Numbered from the stretch's first letter, positions 12,401 through 25,984 are shown. The stretch: DNA of 64,000 nucleotides from Primula veris (GCA_963682055.1 OY821740.1:37220795-37284794); one strand, 5' to 3'. Translations and numbers: made by a program. The notes: generated by a model from the sequence alone, not told the origin.

Positions 12401-15233
12401 TTATAACTACTAATTTAATCAAAATAAATATAAGAGTCTTACGTGCCTACCTGCTGCTTATTTGAATGCATTTTGTAAAGTAAGATTGTACTAAATGTTT
12501 TGAATTGGTTGTCCACCTTAAACTCTAAGTAGTTACCGGAAAACTCGTTTGCCTTTTCAATAATCTCGTTTCCTTATTCCCGCTTCCCATGTGTAATTTT
12601 AGATTTTATTTTTATTTTTTTCACGTTTCCATTTATCGTTTCGTTTCCCATCCTGACAACTATGTCTCTTAACCATTCCTTCCCAAAGCATAATTGTTAG
12701 AGCTGGCTAACCAAATTATTATCAAGTTTAAAGCAAATAAAGACATACGATCATGCCACAAAATTATACTAGTAATTTGGTAAATATTAGTGTTCAGATT
12801 GAAACTATGAGTAGCAAGTAGAATGTGGCATTGGGACCATTTATGTAGTTAGCAATTTTTTCAATAGTAAGTGGGGTAGATTTTTATAGTATCTCCTATT
12901 TTTTCCTTATTTTGCCCCCCACAGACTAGTTGTTTAGTGTGTGGACCAAACAAGTAATGAAACTTTGCCAATCACTGTGTTTTTACTTTGTACTGATGCT
13001 ATGATGGGATTGTGCCACTTTGCTCGCTTACTACTCATCAATTCCAATAAAGTAAAGAAGAAGAAAACCAATGACTTGATGTGATTTACCATTTCGTATA
13101 TAGACAAGGGAAATTCCAAGTCCAAAAAAGTACTACAAAAAGCAAAGAAAATCAGTACTAGTATCAAATTATATTCTTGACCGCTGCAGCAATAATGTAA
13201 AAATTTGGTATTAGATAAAAATCCAAAAAAGAAATGGATTCTGGAAATTTGAATTTTTTTGACAAAAAATGTGGAATTTCAAAATGCAAAAATCCAAAAT
13301 TCACCCTAAAAAATATGATACCAAACACACCATATATACCCCTATTTTGTTTTGCTGCTATAGTGCTATGGAATGAATTATATTTATCGGGAAACTTTGT
13401 TACTGTCCGGAGTCGGTAAAGCCTCTCTTCATAAGTTCGTTTCGAAAGCATAAACCATAATATTTTCTAATTTTAAGAAAAAACTCACCTCAAATATTTC
13501 CAAAATTCGAGTGAAACTCGGTTTTTTTTTTTTTTTGAGGGTGAAACTCAGGTAAATTCTTGAATGATGCTTTAAAGAAGCTCATATGTAATGAAGAGAG
13601 ACTTTAATAAAATGTTAAAGAGATTGTTAAATACCATTTTTGTATATAAAAATGTAAAACGTGAAAAAATTTAGTTTGTAAAATAAATGTATAATATTTG
13701 GAATTGATATATTTGGGTTAGTTCTATGAATAAATATTTATTCTACATTTCAATGATTTCATTCTAACTTTATTAACTATACTGGCGTTTCTCGTTCTCA
13801 AAAATTTTTAGCTTGTGTTTTATGTTTCCTTTTTACTATCCTTTCCGGCTTCCGTACTCTAAATTGGTAACAATGTAATAAACTACTTGTTATCCTTATT
13901 ATCAATCCGCATCGTCGCTCCTTAAAATTTAGAAAAACGTAAAACATCTATAATTTTGTTAGTTAGGGTAACATATGGACCTCCTATTTGCTTAAAATCT
14001 AACATATATAAAATTCGTATCCAATGTATGATTAATTTTATATACTTTCTGTATCAAAATGAAGTGAGTACTAATTTGTTCGTAGTGGCTACTATTTACG
14101 AAAATACTACTGTGTTAAGTGTTAAGTAGGAATCACAGTCATGGAAATCGTGTTGGTATTTGCTTGGTATTTTTGATAATATCGTGTCACTACTCATTAC
14201 CATGCATGTTGGTCAGTGGGTTTTTTGTACATAGAAAAGAAAAGGAAATTCAAAGTCACGTAAAAGAAAAACAAGTTTTCTTATACTGTCAATTTAGTTC
14301 CTAGGTTTTGATTTGTTATTAATTTTATCCCAAGTCTTCAATAAGTCAGTCAATATGGTTCTCTTGACACTTTTTTTTACCATTTTTCTCTTAGAATTAT
14401 GGTATACCAAGATAACTTCAAAGCAAGGTTTCATTAGTACGCCACTTTTTCATATTTTTTTATGCCGAATCTGGTGCCGGTAGGTATAGATCCTTACAGG
14501 AAACACGTACTATTGAATTTTTAAAGGTTTTGGACCACCTTCGTTAGCTGCCGGTACGGAATTGGTGCACTAGTTTACAGTGAAAGGTGTAATTTAGTTT
14601 TTTTTTATTAAGCGTGCGTGAGTCTAAACACGGTCCTTATTAATTTGTTGAAGCTCGGTTCATTAGTAAACAAACGAACACGAGCGGGTTTTTAACGAGC
14701 CGAACACGAGCTTGTCCATAAACTTAGTTCATTTGCATCCCTACCTAAGAGACAATCTGTATATCTTATCTAATTTACGAGGGACCATTATTATTTAATT
14801 AAAACTATAACGACCAAATGGAATTTTCACCAAAATTATACTTATGTAATACTAGTATTACAATTGAAAGTGATAATGGAATTCACTGGCATTGATGTAA
14901 TTTATTTTTTGGTGTACATGTATGTTATAATTCACTAGCAGTTAAGGACACCCTGTTTCATTAAATCGTGAGCAAAAAGACAAGTAACTTAACAGATTTA
15001 ATTAACTAATTCTGAGAATTGATCATTTGTTTTACATAATGTTTTTTCTAGTTGTGTAATTAATTTTCTGGTAATTGTTTTCAATACTTTATTTTCAGTT
15101 AACTTCCATATGAATTTGGTTGTGTAATTAATTTTATATTGATTGATATATTTATTTTCAGTTTACTTCAGAAGATAACGCTCAGCTACCAAAAAAGAAC
15201 ACCCTCCAGAGAACCTTAACAGCACCATTTTAA
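9467..15233 (+). CDS. FD: FD-like group A bZIP transcription factor
   Basis: Exons 9467-9838, 12195-12272 and 15162-15233 encode 173 residues. The protein starts MEEVWNDISLSL at the first true ATG and has LNFQDFLDLHKP and a VLSLGN motif. The basic region KRLMKNRESADRSRARKQ is at about 107-124, then a short Leu zipper starting AYTIELEKEVARL in exon 2. The C-terminus is KKNTLQRTLTAPF. Known of the family: FD binds G-box-like DNA in the shoot apex nucleus and joins FT through 14-3-3 proteins that bind the phosphorylated Ser/Thr of the terminal RxxTAPF (SAP) motif; this drives floral meristem identity genes. Oddities: intron 1 has a GC donor (CAG|GCAATT), and Asp replaces the usual second Ala of NRESAARSR. 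Introns are about 2.4 and 2.9 kb and carry MITEs. It could be an FD paralogue (FDP) rather than FD itself. Confidence 0.95.
10893..11127. mobile_element. Stowaway-like MITE in FD intron 1
   Basis: Same family as 63653-63887. The left part has CACTACGAAACTACGTGTAA and the right part ACACGTAGTTTCGTAATGG, which are inverted. The right end is GGATGGAG before TA, the left end lies just after TA at 10891. The body contains AAAATTTTCAAAAGTTGATC and its inverted partner. Confidence 0.8.
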
Positions 15234-15528
15234 GTAATAGTAATCAGCAAAGTGGAGAAAAAGGGTGGGTGGTGATAAATTAGTTTTTTATATCCCTTTG
15301 GTGGGTTGTACTTGGTTGTACTACTATTTTGTTGCTCCTTTTTTAGTACTAGTATGTATATATATTATATAATGTACCTTCTTTTACTGGTTTGTTGCAA
15401 TAATTTTATTTCTCTTCATCCAATGAATAGGTACCAACTACCAACTGAGTAAATTGGAGTATATATTAAAGGGTGGCGTAAATAGCATTTATTTATTTGT
15501 GTACCCGAATTATAATGTTACGTATATA

Positions 15529-15748
15529 TTACATTCGTTCCTCTGTATATTATAAATATACGTGAAACTTTGATCATTAATTTTAATTTGTCGAAAAAAA
15601 TTATTTCAAAAATCAATTATATAGTTTATGCTTAGAACTATATGACTGGATTTTTAGAATTTTTAATTCGGTAATTTAGATATGAAAAAATCGATGGTTA
15701 AAATTACACGTATTTTCGTAGTTTATATTTATTTAGAGACGGATGTAG
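15529..15748. mobile_element. Decayed Stowaway-like MITE
   Basis: The left end has ATTCGTTCCTCTGTA, the right end GAGACGGATGTAGTA. The body carries ATATACGTGAAACTTTGATC and the inverted partner AAAATTACACGTATTTTCGT. It is a diverged copy of the family at 63653. Confidence 0.65.
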
Positions 15749-15939
15749 TACTATTTTATTATTATGGGGATACTGAAATATTATTATCGTCAAAATTTTA
15801 GTAAAAATAAATAAAAATCGTATCCCCGACCCTTATTCCTCATGAAAAATAAATAATTTTAAAAATGTCAAAAAGTTGGTTTCCCCACATAGAGCATGGC
15901 GGTGATCAATGATAAGGACATGTTCCTTTTTTTTTGATA

Positions 15940-16370
15940 TTTTTTTTGGGTGATTCTATACACATAAATTTATCAATAGATAGTTAATAAAATACATATA
16001 TATCTGTACAAATATACATAAAATATAATCTATAATTTGATAAACCAAAATATAAATATTAAACATAATAAAAACTCAACTTATTAAAAACTCAAATAAA
16101 AACATAATAGAACATTAATTGATAATATTCTAAATTTAAATATTAATTAAAAATAAGAAAAATGGTTAAATCTAGTATTATATATATATATATATATATA
16201 ACTCACACACTTTCATACATGTATATTTTGAGGAATAAAAATGTATTTTTTAACAAAAAAATATATTATTATACATATAAGTGTGTGCAATTTATGTAAA
16301 GAAATGTGCAATAGAGAGTGAAATTTATAGGTAAAATTGTGTTTTTTTATTTTTTATTTTAAGAATCAAA
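15940..16370 (-). repeat. Repeat related to the interior of the hAT-like element
   Basis: In reverse complement, about 110 bp here (around 16050-16165) match 8745-8840: CTTATTTTTAATTAATATTT followed by AAATTTAGAAT and TTTTTATTTGAGTTTTTA. An (AT)n run lies at 16177-16200. The extent of the element is uncertain. Confidence 0.5.
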
Positions 16371-18765
16371 TATGTTTCTATCTTAGCATATTCTTATCTA
16401 TGCATGTGTCACCCCTTTGTCCATAAAGGGGTTGAATACCCTAGATTATCTTTTACTCTTCTAAGCGTGCATAGGTGATTAAGATATGGAATACTCTTAA
16501 ATAGGGCTGGTGGAGCTAGGATTGCGTAATGGAAGGAGATCAAATTGCAATAAAATATATAAGGGTGGGAATTAACTATGTTTAAAATTTTATATCTAAA
16601 ATATATCGTGAGTGTAAAAGTTTTTAATAATATGGAAGTGGTTATAGACTATGTCAGTCTTTTATTCTTAATTAAAAGGGTTCATTAATTGTTGCTTAGT
16701 TTCGACTTTGCGCATTTTGAGCTGCAGACCATTTAGAAACCCATTTTCCTTCTAGCTTTTCCTTGGATAAAAGTATTAACTTTTGGGGTTGAAATCGTAC
16801 CACATCGATTAAACTTACAGTGAGTTCCAAAATGAAACTTAGCAAAATTGTTAATCTAGTCGAAGTGTAGTATACACGTAGATACGGATCAAATTTGCTA
16901 AGTTTGTAACACGTTCTGGATGGGAATCATTTTTGCCCGTATGTTACAAACGGATCAAATTTGGTTTGAGCTAGATCCAGAGCAGTCCGAAACCATCTAC
17001 ACTAGCCTTATTTAGCATAGTTTACTTAATTGTACTTTTTACTTATAAATACCAAAATTTAACATGTCGTTTGGTTGACAGTTGACAGGGTAAAACTATA
17101 CTTATATGTATTTTTGAGACAAAAAATTATATTTAATTTTGGAAATAATTTTTATTTACTATACCAATGTTTTAGTGGTTACAGATTTTCATATCATCTA
17201 TAAACTTTAACAATTTGCATAGCACGTTGATGTAATTCATCAAAGTGCATATGAAATTCAGTGGTTACCGGTTGTGTTTGAAACACGAAAAATTGATAGA
17301 AAAAGGAATTTATTTTCCTGAAAAAACATTTTTTGTGTTTGGTTACTTCAGAAAAAAGTATGGGAAAATTTTATGTTTAGAACAAGGAAACCATTTTACA
17401 ACCAAAAGTGATAGTAAAATTAAAACAAATAATAAATGTGAGACTAACTCTCTCTCTCCTTTTTTTTTTTTTTTTTCATTTTCTCTTCTTTTCTCAATAT
17501 TACAAATACATGAGCGAAAAATAATTTCATATTAATTTTTATTTTTATTTTAATTTTAATTTTCTCGCTCATCAGTTAAAAGGCTACAAACTCGGAAAAA
17601 CTTTTTTACAAATTAATACTAAATTATTTGAAATTTGGAATCATGTACTTATTTGTCTGGCTACTCAATGAACGAGATTAAAAGACAACACATTCACCTC
17701 CTCAACCTTGGGATTTACAATCGAAATTCGCTTTTTAGGAACTGGAGTTAAAAACCAGCTTCAGCAACGCTAAGAACAAGATTTGTCTTGTAAAAGAACA
17801 TCCATAACATGTAACAAATATGCAAAAAAGACAGTACATGTTTAGTGACAACTTCATTCTTGATTTAACAATCATTTTCAGATCAAAAGTACCTTAGTTT
17901 TTAGCTATCAAATCACTATTAAATTAATGGAAGCGGGGTATCAAACTGTACACGGTAAGGGTGACTGTTTTTTTTTTTTTTTAATAAAATAAGCAGTTAT
18001 GAAAAGATAGTCAGGTCGATCTTGTCCATTAAAAAAAAAAGGTACGGGTGCGATTACACCACTTGAATCACCTCTGAATAAGAATGAAAGATATCATAGT
18101 AAAATCAATTACTTACACTTTCAGTTTGCGCATACGCTAACCAGTAACTTAACATGCCCATTGTACATCTTTGCTTCTCTTTGCGCATTTCAGTGAAAAA
18201 TAGCTGCAATTATTATAATTAGTAAAATAATTAACCCTTTTACATTGATTTTATACAGTAAAACCAGCAAAAGTATGTCATACGTTTTGGTCACACCAAC
18301 AAAAAATATACTTTTATGACCAATGAACAATTTTAAAAATATAGGGTCTAAATTCTTCTGGTTCCCTCTTCCAAATTCCACTATTATCAGCAAGATTTTA
18401 TCCAAGTATAGTTTTTACAGTAAGTCGTAAAACTTGCAAGGAAGTTTAAAAGTATGCTTTTTGGCTTACACCGGCAAAACAATGCAAATAGGACATTAGG
18501 ACTTCTTTGCATTCGTAGCACTTATAAAACTGGGATTGGATATTCCATAGTTTTCATGATAAAATTGCAATAAAGGACACCCATAACTAAAACAAAGAAC
18601 AGTTTTTTTTCCAGCAGAACATCAAAGAAACATTCAAAAATTTCCCGAGACACTTCTTGTACATCTTTTAAGCAGAAAATTTATATAAATTGGTCTTGAT
18701 CCAAAACAACATGAATAAATATCGAAGACATGCATATGCTTCCATGAGTGAGCTTCGAATTTAGT

Positions 18766-21700
18766 TTATTCATCATCAAACCTAATCTTCTTCGGGACAG
18801 GTTGGACACTCCCGACCTGTCACAATATATTACGCGGTTAAGGAAAATGACAAAATAGTAAATAGATATAAACACGTATCAATAGACTAATTGGTATGTT
18901 AAAAGATTAAGCTGGTCCTCCATTTCTTGTTGCAAGTCTCTCATATGCCTATTGATTTCAATTAAGTAGTAGATCCAACAGCACATAAAAGCTTTTCTAA
19001 CCCCTACCACAATAGGCAATTGTTCTGGAATCTTCTGTTCTAAGTCCTAACGAAGCGAATTATTTATTTTAGTTCCAATTGAAGGAGTATACAAACATCT
19101 CAGCCCCCTAAGTCTAGGACCATAAACCCAGTATCTTGCCTGTCTCTAGACAACAAAACCTGGCTATTTTAAAATCTAAAATGGGGCTAAATGCTGTAAA
19201 AAAAACATGCCTTTTGACTTCCATAGTAAATGGTCCCCAGAACCAATAATTTATCTAATTCACTCTCCAAAGTTTTTAAGTAATGCGTTGTAAATCAATT
19301 TTACGAGTAGTCCAAAACATAAGTAGCTCAAAGGACAACATTCAACTTCGAAGATTTCAGATTAAGTTGTCTTGAAATAAAAATAAAACTCACAATCTCA
19401 GGGCACTCGTAGTCAATGCCAGCCGCTTCAATATTCTTTCTCCTTTTCTTGTCCCTTTTCAATATTCCTTCAACCAACTTCGTGTGCTCTTCTGGTGTTC
19501 TATCCTGAATTTTTGACACAAGTAACCAACATTGATACAGGAATAAAGACGATTAAGACAATGCTCTAGGGTGCAACCCAATTGCGGAGCAAAAAAAAAA
19601 CATTGACTTGGTCTGGAAAGTACAGAAAAATTAAATAGTCTCGATTACACAGCGAAAGCGACCTCATTCTGCGGTTAAATGGTATATTTGTTATTTTAAA
19701 TATGTTACCGAGTTGATTTTGTTATTTGGTATTTTTCTTTTCGTCTAATTTTTGTTCATAATAACTCTAGGTCTACCCTTGCGTACACGCACCTTGTCAT
19801 GTCGTTTTCTTTCCATGCGAACCCAGTCCAATGGCTTGTACCATTTGCTAACTCCCTTCCACCTATAAATGAAAGGAAATGTCGTGTTGAGTAATGGTAC
19901 ACGCCACCACTATTTTTTCTTAATAGTTTTATTTCAGCTAACTAGCGTAAAAATGAGCCATATTAAGAATTTTGAAAAACTTTATGTAGCAAATCTAGTT
20001 TAATCAGTTTTGCACAAGTTGTTTTTAAATAGAAAAAAATATTTACTCAAAGTCAAAAAGGAATATCCTCCATGCATAAATGAACAAACCAAAAAACTAC
20101 TAAAGAAAAAATCTGTTAGATCGTAAAACCGGGGGGGGATCCTGGGACTCAAACAAGGGAGGGCAAACTTATATACAATATTTACAAACGATATTCATAC
20201 CTATAGAAAATCTTGTTATAGTATCTTTTCCACACTTTTTTAATTGTTCCGTTTTTTTTGCTATTCATAGGTACATTACGAAAGTCAATAAACGCATCTC
20301 CAATTATCCCAAAAAATAGAACAATGGAGAATACAGTGCTTGTTTGGTCGCAAATTGTAAGCCAAAAAGGGACTTTTTAGACCGAAGAGGAGGTTGGGTT
20401 AAAAATTTCAGCTTATATAGGCCATAAAATACGATTAAGTTCAGCCAAAAAGATTAAAATAAACCTTTAAACAACCACACAAAAGAAAATGAGTTACAAT
20501 CAAATTGGTCATAGGCATTGTTTTAAGGAAAGAAAAAACAAAAATCTTAATGCCTGACGGTGTACGCAAGAGATATTAGGCATATCTATGCAATATTTTT
20601 GTTTATTACACTAGGGGCATGTATGATAGAAATAGATAGTAGGCATACATATGTAAATGTTTATTACCCATAGGGGTATTTTTGTCATTGTATGTTAAAC
20701 AAGGGGTGGCAAAGGACCTCTCTTGCACATGCAAGCGTCCGCCTCTGCGTAAAACCATTGCTTTTCCAAAATTTATTGAGATTAAACAGATAATCTCAAA
20801 CACAATCAACATTCAATCAACCCTGATATCAAGTAGCTGCTACACTGACAACAAATCTACACATCCCTAGCAGAGTTTTGTGTAAAAAGAATCTCATATA
20901 CTACAGGAATAAACAAACAGACACATTGTAAAGGACAAAACAGCACCACAACTTAAAATTACTTACAGCTTTGGATGAACACGGTCGGGTGAAATGAGCT
21001 GAACTTGCAACATGTGCTCAAACAAGAGATAATTGTGCATACATTCTGCTACAATCTTGGCAACCTGCATAAAAAGAATTGTTAATGGAGAGGGCACAGC
21101 ACACACAAGGATTAATAATGCAAGCAGCCACAAAGGTATAAATATATATTATTACCTCAGGTGACTCAAATTCGATGAATCCAAAATGCTTGGATTTTCC
21201 CGTCTGGAATATTAAACCACACAAACAAGAATGTCATCAAACAGCCACAAAATAAAAGACCAAACATGATATCCGAGCACAACATTCACAAAGTCAAACG
21301 CCATAATTGATAAACTAAAAAAAAGGGTTAAATCTACGAATTACAAAATTCTGTCCCTCACTTGTGCCACTTTTTTCTTTCTTCTGGGGGTAATGAGTTC
21401 TTAGTTGTAGGTTTTAAGTTGTTTTGTGTATGCTATTGAAATTTGACAAGGTAAAGTTTAATCTATTGAGATGGTGTGACTATGATAAGAACTGGATTCA
21501 CAAGTGAGGGACAAAATAGTGAAATTCCATAACAAACATGAGTGGTTCAATTAGTTCCATTCAGCAACAAAATGTTCCAGATCAAACGCCTAGACCTGGT
21601 TTTGCTACATTGATAACTATTACGCTCCATGTGATAGGGAAAGGAGTAGAGTGTGAAATCGCACATATCCCTTAATATCACTTAACAGGGAGTGTTAGAG

Positions 21701-23587
21701 TTGCGAACCTAGATTAATTGACTAAACGACAATCCCTGTATTGTCACCAAAAACTAGTTCAGCTACTTCTGCTGGACCAAATAGTGAATTGTAAAGGGAG
21801 AACATACACCATAAAACTTTAAGGACTGCTGGTGACTTCAAGGACTTGCCACGTAAGAAAAAAAAATCAACCAAAATAACCCAAGTATTCCATGGTTCAA
21901 AGATGTCGAATCTCACACTCGAAAGGGTACGACTCCTATCCAGTCCAACCGACGTTAGTACATAATTTAGAAAGTACTGTACTATGCTGGCACAATGGGC
22001 CAAATTCAGCAAACAACATTATGATTTAATTTACTTCACCTTGGTTTTGGGGATTTGAAAGTTATTTCAAATTCCTTTTTACAATAGTGCACAATTTTAG
22101 TTGAAGTTAGCAACTTTCAGATTTTCAGTTCGGTTTGGCTCTCGGTTTGCTTCGATTTTCTGAATAATATGTCCACCCTAACTACTGGCATGCTGGTGAC
22201 ATTCTTCACCAAATGAGTTGATGTTGTGTGTTGGGTGATGTTGGATGGTGATTTGATAGAAAAGGTAGGCATAGAAACATTCTGACTAGAAATAACTCCA
22301 CATTTGTCGGAGAATGAATGCGTACAAAAACGAGTGATACCAGTAAAAGTTTATTTCTTACCGTCTTATTTCTTGCAAGCCTGAGCCTTTTGATCGTACC
22401 AAACTGTTTAAAAAACCCTAAACACAGCAGGAAAAAAATGTCAAAATACAAGGACAAATCGACCAATATACAGATATAAACCGAAGATGAAGAAACATAT
22501 AGGGGAAATAGTTGTACCTTCCATTTCGTTCTCGTAAAATCCATGTGGAACTCGACCGATATAGAGAACTGTTGCCTTGTCCTCCAGCGGTTGAGATTTG
22601 GTGAGCTTACGGCCCGAACCACCCGCTAATGGCTAAAAATACAAATAACAATCAACAATGCGAAATTGAGGATCTGTTTGTAAGACTTTAATAACAATAT
22701 GATGGGTACAAAAAGTTGGAAATGGAGACTTTTGTGACAACAAATTCAATTGGATTTTGTCTAAAATCATAAGGATGTCGAAAAGTTGAAACCTCTAAAT
22801 TGTTGCTCTTCCCTTCAGTTTTTCTTTTAGATTACTACAGCTAGAGTTACATAGTAGCCTTTGAGCTCAACTTCTTTGCTCTTATTTGCTTAAGCAGTAA
22901 TTTTTATATTTCTCTCACCATAAAATGATCAACAAAGTATGCAAGACAGGGCAAGCTCTTACTCCGCCCGAATAGGCCAACTTATGATTTTATATTTTTC
23001 AAATCAGCAGTAAAAAAAGCCCTAGTCTGCAATAACATCTGTGAAAAGCTAATGATATTGGCATATTACAATGTTTAGTTGCTTGTTAAAATATTATCAT
23101 TGGTTGTATATATAGTGCTGCATCCTTTTGAATACTATATATTGGTCTTTTAGCATCAGCTGACTAACCACATCCCTTCAAGTAGTATTTAAACGGAAAC
23201 TCACAACACCAGATGAAATGAAAAGATGAAATCAATAAGTATAAAAGACCAGCCAACAAAAATACTCAAAAGAGCTACCAATAAGTATAATAACAAATCA
23301 GCAGTTACATCTTCGGATTTGCACGTAATTATTATGTATGAAAAATTGTAATGGTTGCTTTCAAAAAATGTGCATTCCGAATGATCAGATCAATAGGTTA
23401 AAAACAGATCAAATGAAAATATAGAATAAACCAAACTGGAATAAACAAGTATACTCAAAGTAACTACAAAAGCTTAACAACGTACCAGGAAATCTACAGA
23501 TTGATCTTTTGTCTTATTAGACGCAACAATCTGGGTAGAACCCTTTTTCAAATTCTTGATCATTGCTTTTTTTGCCTTGACACCCAT
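18766..23587 (-). CDS. NIFK-like nucleolar RRM protein (MKI67 FHA-interacting type)
   Basis: Eight exons on the minus strand, in order: 23587-23486, 22632-22518, 22417-22362, 21203-21156, 21064-20967, 19862-19793, 19504-19394 and 18816-18766. They give 216 residues, with every junction in frame and GT-AG. The N-terminus is basic (MGVKAKKAMIKNLKKGS). One RRM spans about 55-131, with RNP2 VLYIGRVP and RNP1 KSKHFGFIEF. It is followed by LWKGVSKWYKPLDWVRMERK, a basic KRDKKRRKNI stretch and the end VPKKIRFDDE. Known of the family: NIFK and yeast Nop15 are nucleolar proteins of pre-60S ribosome assembly that bind the ITS2 region of pre-rRNA. The plant form lacks the long Ki-67-binding tail of animals. 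A 5'-UTR intron (about 24598-23592) is likely, since a donor CAG|GTCACA and acceptor TTGTTAG sit there. Confidence 0.95.
21352..21513. mobile_element. Small MITE in a NIFK-like intron
   Basis: The ends TGTCCCTCACTTGTG and CACAAGTGAGGGACA are a perfect 15-bp inverted pair about 160 bp apart. There is no ORF inside. The target duplication could not be defined, so the superfamily is open. Confidence 0.7.
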
Positions 23588-24541
23588 CTCACTAACAAAA
23601 GAATATCATTTGTTAGATACATGAACAAAATTAACACCCAAAAGGGTCCTACAGGGTAACACAGTCATCTGCTGAGGCTATTTCGAATTCTTTTTCACTA
23701 CGTAATCTTAAAATTTAAGGAAAGATATAATCTAGGTTAAAAGAACTTCAAGACCTAACACAGTATCAACTTCCGTTCACAAGTCACTATTTTCCCATTC
23801 AGAAAATCGCTTTGAGAAGAACTTCCTAGTTACGTAGCACTGAAGAAAATTCGATTCAGAATTTGCATTATAGTGATATAAAAGAACCCAAAATGTGACC
23901 CTAAGAAGGCAACAAGCTGTTATAGTTTTCTGCTGAAGAAATCACTTGTCTGTTCTTGCTAACGTTTTTCGAGGCAAGTATCCTTTATTGAAGCTATTTC
24001 TAAAAAAATTGCCCAATGCCTCAAATTCCATTAAAAAAAATTTATCTCTCAATTAAAATTTGTAATAATTTCCTTTCACAAGCCACCTCTTTTAAAAACT
24101 TGCAAATAAATCACAATGATAAGCTTTAGAAAGCCATGAAACATCTAAAAAAACAACCTTTGAGTTACGCAGTAAAAAGTGTATTCTGTATATAGAACAA
24201 ATTAATGAAAAAACAAAAGGAATGTTATTACTTTTCCAAGATAAATCTAAAAATCATCAATTAGATGAGCCACATAAACCCCCCTCAATAAATTAAACCC
24301 TTATAGTGACAATTAGCTGCAATTTTTAAGAATATCATCCAACTAGTCTAGCAATTTCAGTCTGTTACCCAGAAATAAAAATCTCAACTTTTAAGTGAAT
24401 AATAACACAGAAAACAAAAAGGCTGTATCTAAAAATAACAACCATTTAAAGCCTTATAAGTGAAACAGAACATAAAAATATGATTACAAGGAGATTCATA
24501 TACCACTATAAGAGTAAACCAGAAGGAGAGGAATATAAATA

Positions 24542-24548
<7 letters not shown>

Positions 24549-24594
<46 letters not shown>
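24549..24594. repeat. Compound (AT)n(GA)n microsatellite
   Basis: An AT dinucleotide run is followed directly by a GA run. On the minus strand this lies just inside the presumed 5'-UTR intron of the NIFK-like gene. Confidence 0.95.
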
Positions 24595-24644
24595 TGTGAC
24601 CTGTCTTTGCTTAAGAGAGCTATGAGCAGAGGCGAAAAAAGAAT

Positions 24645-24652
24645 TAGGGTTT
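24645..24652 (-). promoter_or_regulatory. Telo-box near the NIFK-like transcription start
   Basis: Minus strand reads AAACCCTA. Telo-boxes are known in plant promoters and leaders of ribosomal and ribosome-assembly genes. The position, just upstream of a likely leader exon, suits this gene's role. Confidence 0.6.
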
Positions 24653-24691
24653 TGGGTAGTATACTTATTTATTTTTACTGTTGTAATATAA

Positions 24692-24892
24692 GGCCTGTTT
24701 GGTTGCAGTTCTTAAGCGGAAAAAAAATGTATTTTTTATGATTGGTAGAAAAAAGGATATTGTCCCAATTATTTAACTTTCAGTTTTTACAAGTGGGAAA
24801 AACACATAAAGGTTTTGTATTTTACTTACCTATCAAATGCAATCCAGAATTTATGGAATAAGCTTAAGAAGCAGCTGTAACCAAACACGGCC
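24692..24892. mobile_element. Short hAT-like MITE, GTTTGGTTGCAG family
   Basis: The left end GGCCTGTTTGGTTGCAG and right end (reverse complement) GGCCGTGTTTGGTTACAG are inverted, and both are followed by a CTTAAGC-type motif. It is about 200 bp without an ORF. Related pieces recur in introns between 43.8 and 57 kb. The flanking duplication is imperfect. Confidence 0.65.
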
Positions 24893-25885
24893 TTAAGTAA
24901 ATATAAATGATAAGTTTAAGCTTGTACTTGTATGAAAAAGTGTAAGAGGAAAGGAAGCCGCGTTTTAATTTTCTTCAAATTTTAAAAGGACTTCATAATT
25001 TGGATAAAAGTTTATTCCGTCTCATAGTTTAAGTTGATACATTCACGCCTACTCAAATGTTCTAACTGAAGATTATGATACAAGGATCAACGATATACTT
25101 AGTCACATCAGGTATTGTGTTATAATTTGAAAATCAATATTATTGGTTTAGAAAATAATGTTTCAAATAAAATATTTATTTCATAAAATCAAAGAATAAT
25201 TAATCATCGGAAAAAGTATAACCTCGAGAAATAATTTTGTTATACCAATCAAGTTCAAAATTCTAACATTCTACTTCATGGTGTTCAAAAATATTTTCCA
25301 ACCCGATGTAGTAGTTTTTCTTTTGGGTAAGTTACCCATGAAGTAGTTAGAGGAGTTGCATCAGAAGCCAAAAAGAAAATATTAGCATGTATTAAAATAT
25401 CTACACTGTTTTAAAATCCTTTACCATTCTCTTATAAATTAAACATTAGCTAACTTCATTTCAATTTAGGTTATGCTGATAGGATCCACTTGTAAGTTAA
25501 AAAAAACATTACACGAATATTATATTAATAATAGTAAATGGTTATATAGGAAAAGTGGTAGAGAAGTTGACAAACTGTATAAAGTTAAACGACTCGTACT
25601 TAATATCTGTAAAAATGTAAATTTCACTTTATATTTAGGGAAAACCACATCGTTGCTCTTACTCATTTGTATTGACAATCTATCCTTCCGTTTACGTAAG
25701 TACCAAACCGATTCCTTTTCCAATATGCATAAACAATACCCGTACCAAATAAAACTATTTTCCCAACTTTGGGACTATTTCTAAAATACAAGGACTATTT
25801 ATTTCCTAATCAAAACGAATCCTAATACAACACGAAAGGGTATTTTCGTCAATTCACAACCCTACGTAAGTCGGCTAACCTGGCC

Positions 25886-25893
25886 TATAAATA
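25886..25893 (+). promoter_or_regulatory. Probable TATA box
   Basis: TATAAATA about 280 bp before the ATG at 26165 and just upstream of a CT-rich leader. It fits the core promoter of the MSRCF-type gene. Confidence 0.65.
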
Positions 25894-25976
25894 CACCCAT
25901 TGCCCCTTCTCAATTTCATTCGATTTCTCTCTCTCTCTACAAATCCCATCAGCCTCTCTCTCTCTCTCTCTCCTCC

Positions 25977-25984
25977 TAGGGTTT
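25977..25984 (-). promoter_or_regulatory. Telo-box in leader of the MSRCF-type gene
   Basis: TAGGGTTT on the plus strand (AAACCCTA on the minus), embedded in a (TC)n-rich 5' leader. Confidence 0.45.

Larger units (their letters stand above)
15234..18765. other. Convergent intergenic region FD-like / NIFK-like
   Basis: About 3.5 kb between the stop codons of two convergent genes, so it should hold both 3' UTRs and terminators. It contains a decayed Stowaway-like MITE (15529-15748), a repeat-derived stretch at about 15940-16370 with an (AT)n run, and otherwise AT-rich unique-looking DNA. No coding region is supported. Confidence 0.7.

Noticed and set aside
14640..14745. Segment with repeated ACGAACACGAGC-type motifs
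   Set aside because: Resembles a common plant repeat fragment, but I could not define its ends or family, so it is not listed as an element.
22206..22622. 138-codon minus-strand ORF overlapping NIFK exons 2 and 3
   Set aside because: It reads exon 2 in the wrong frame and runs through the intron. The spliced frame gives a clean RRM.
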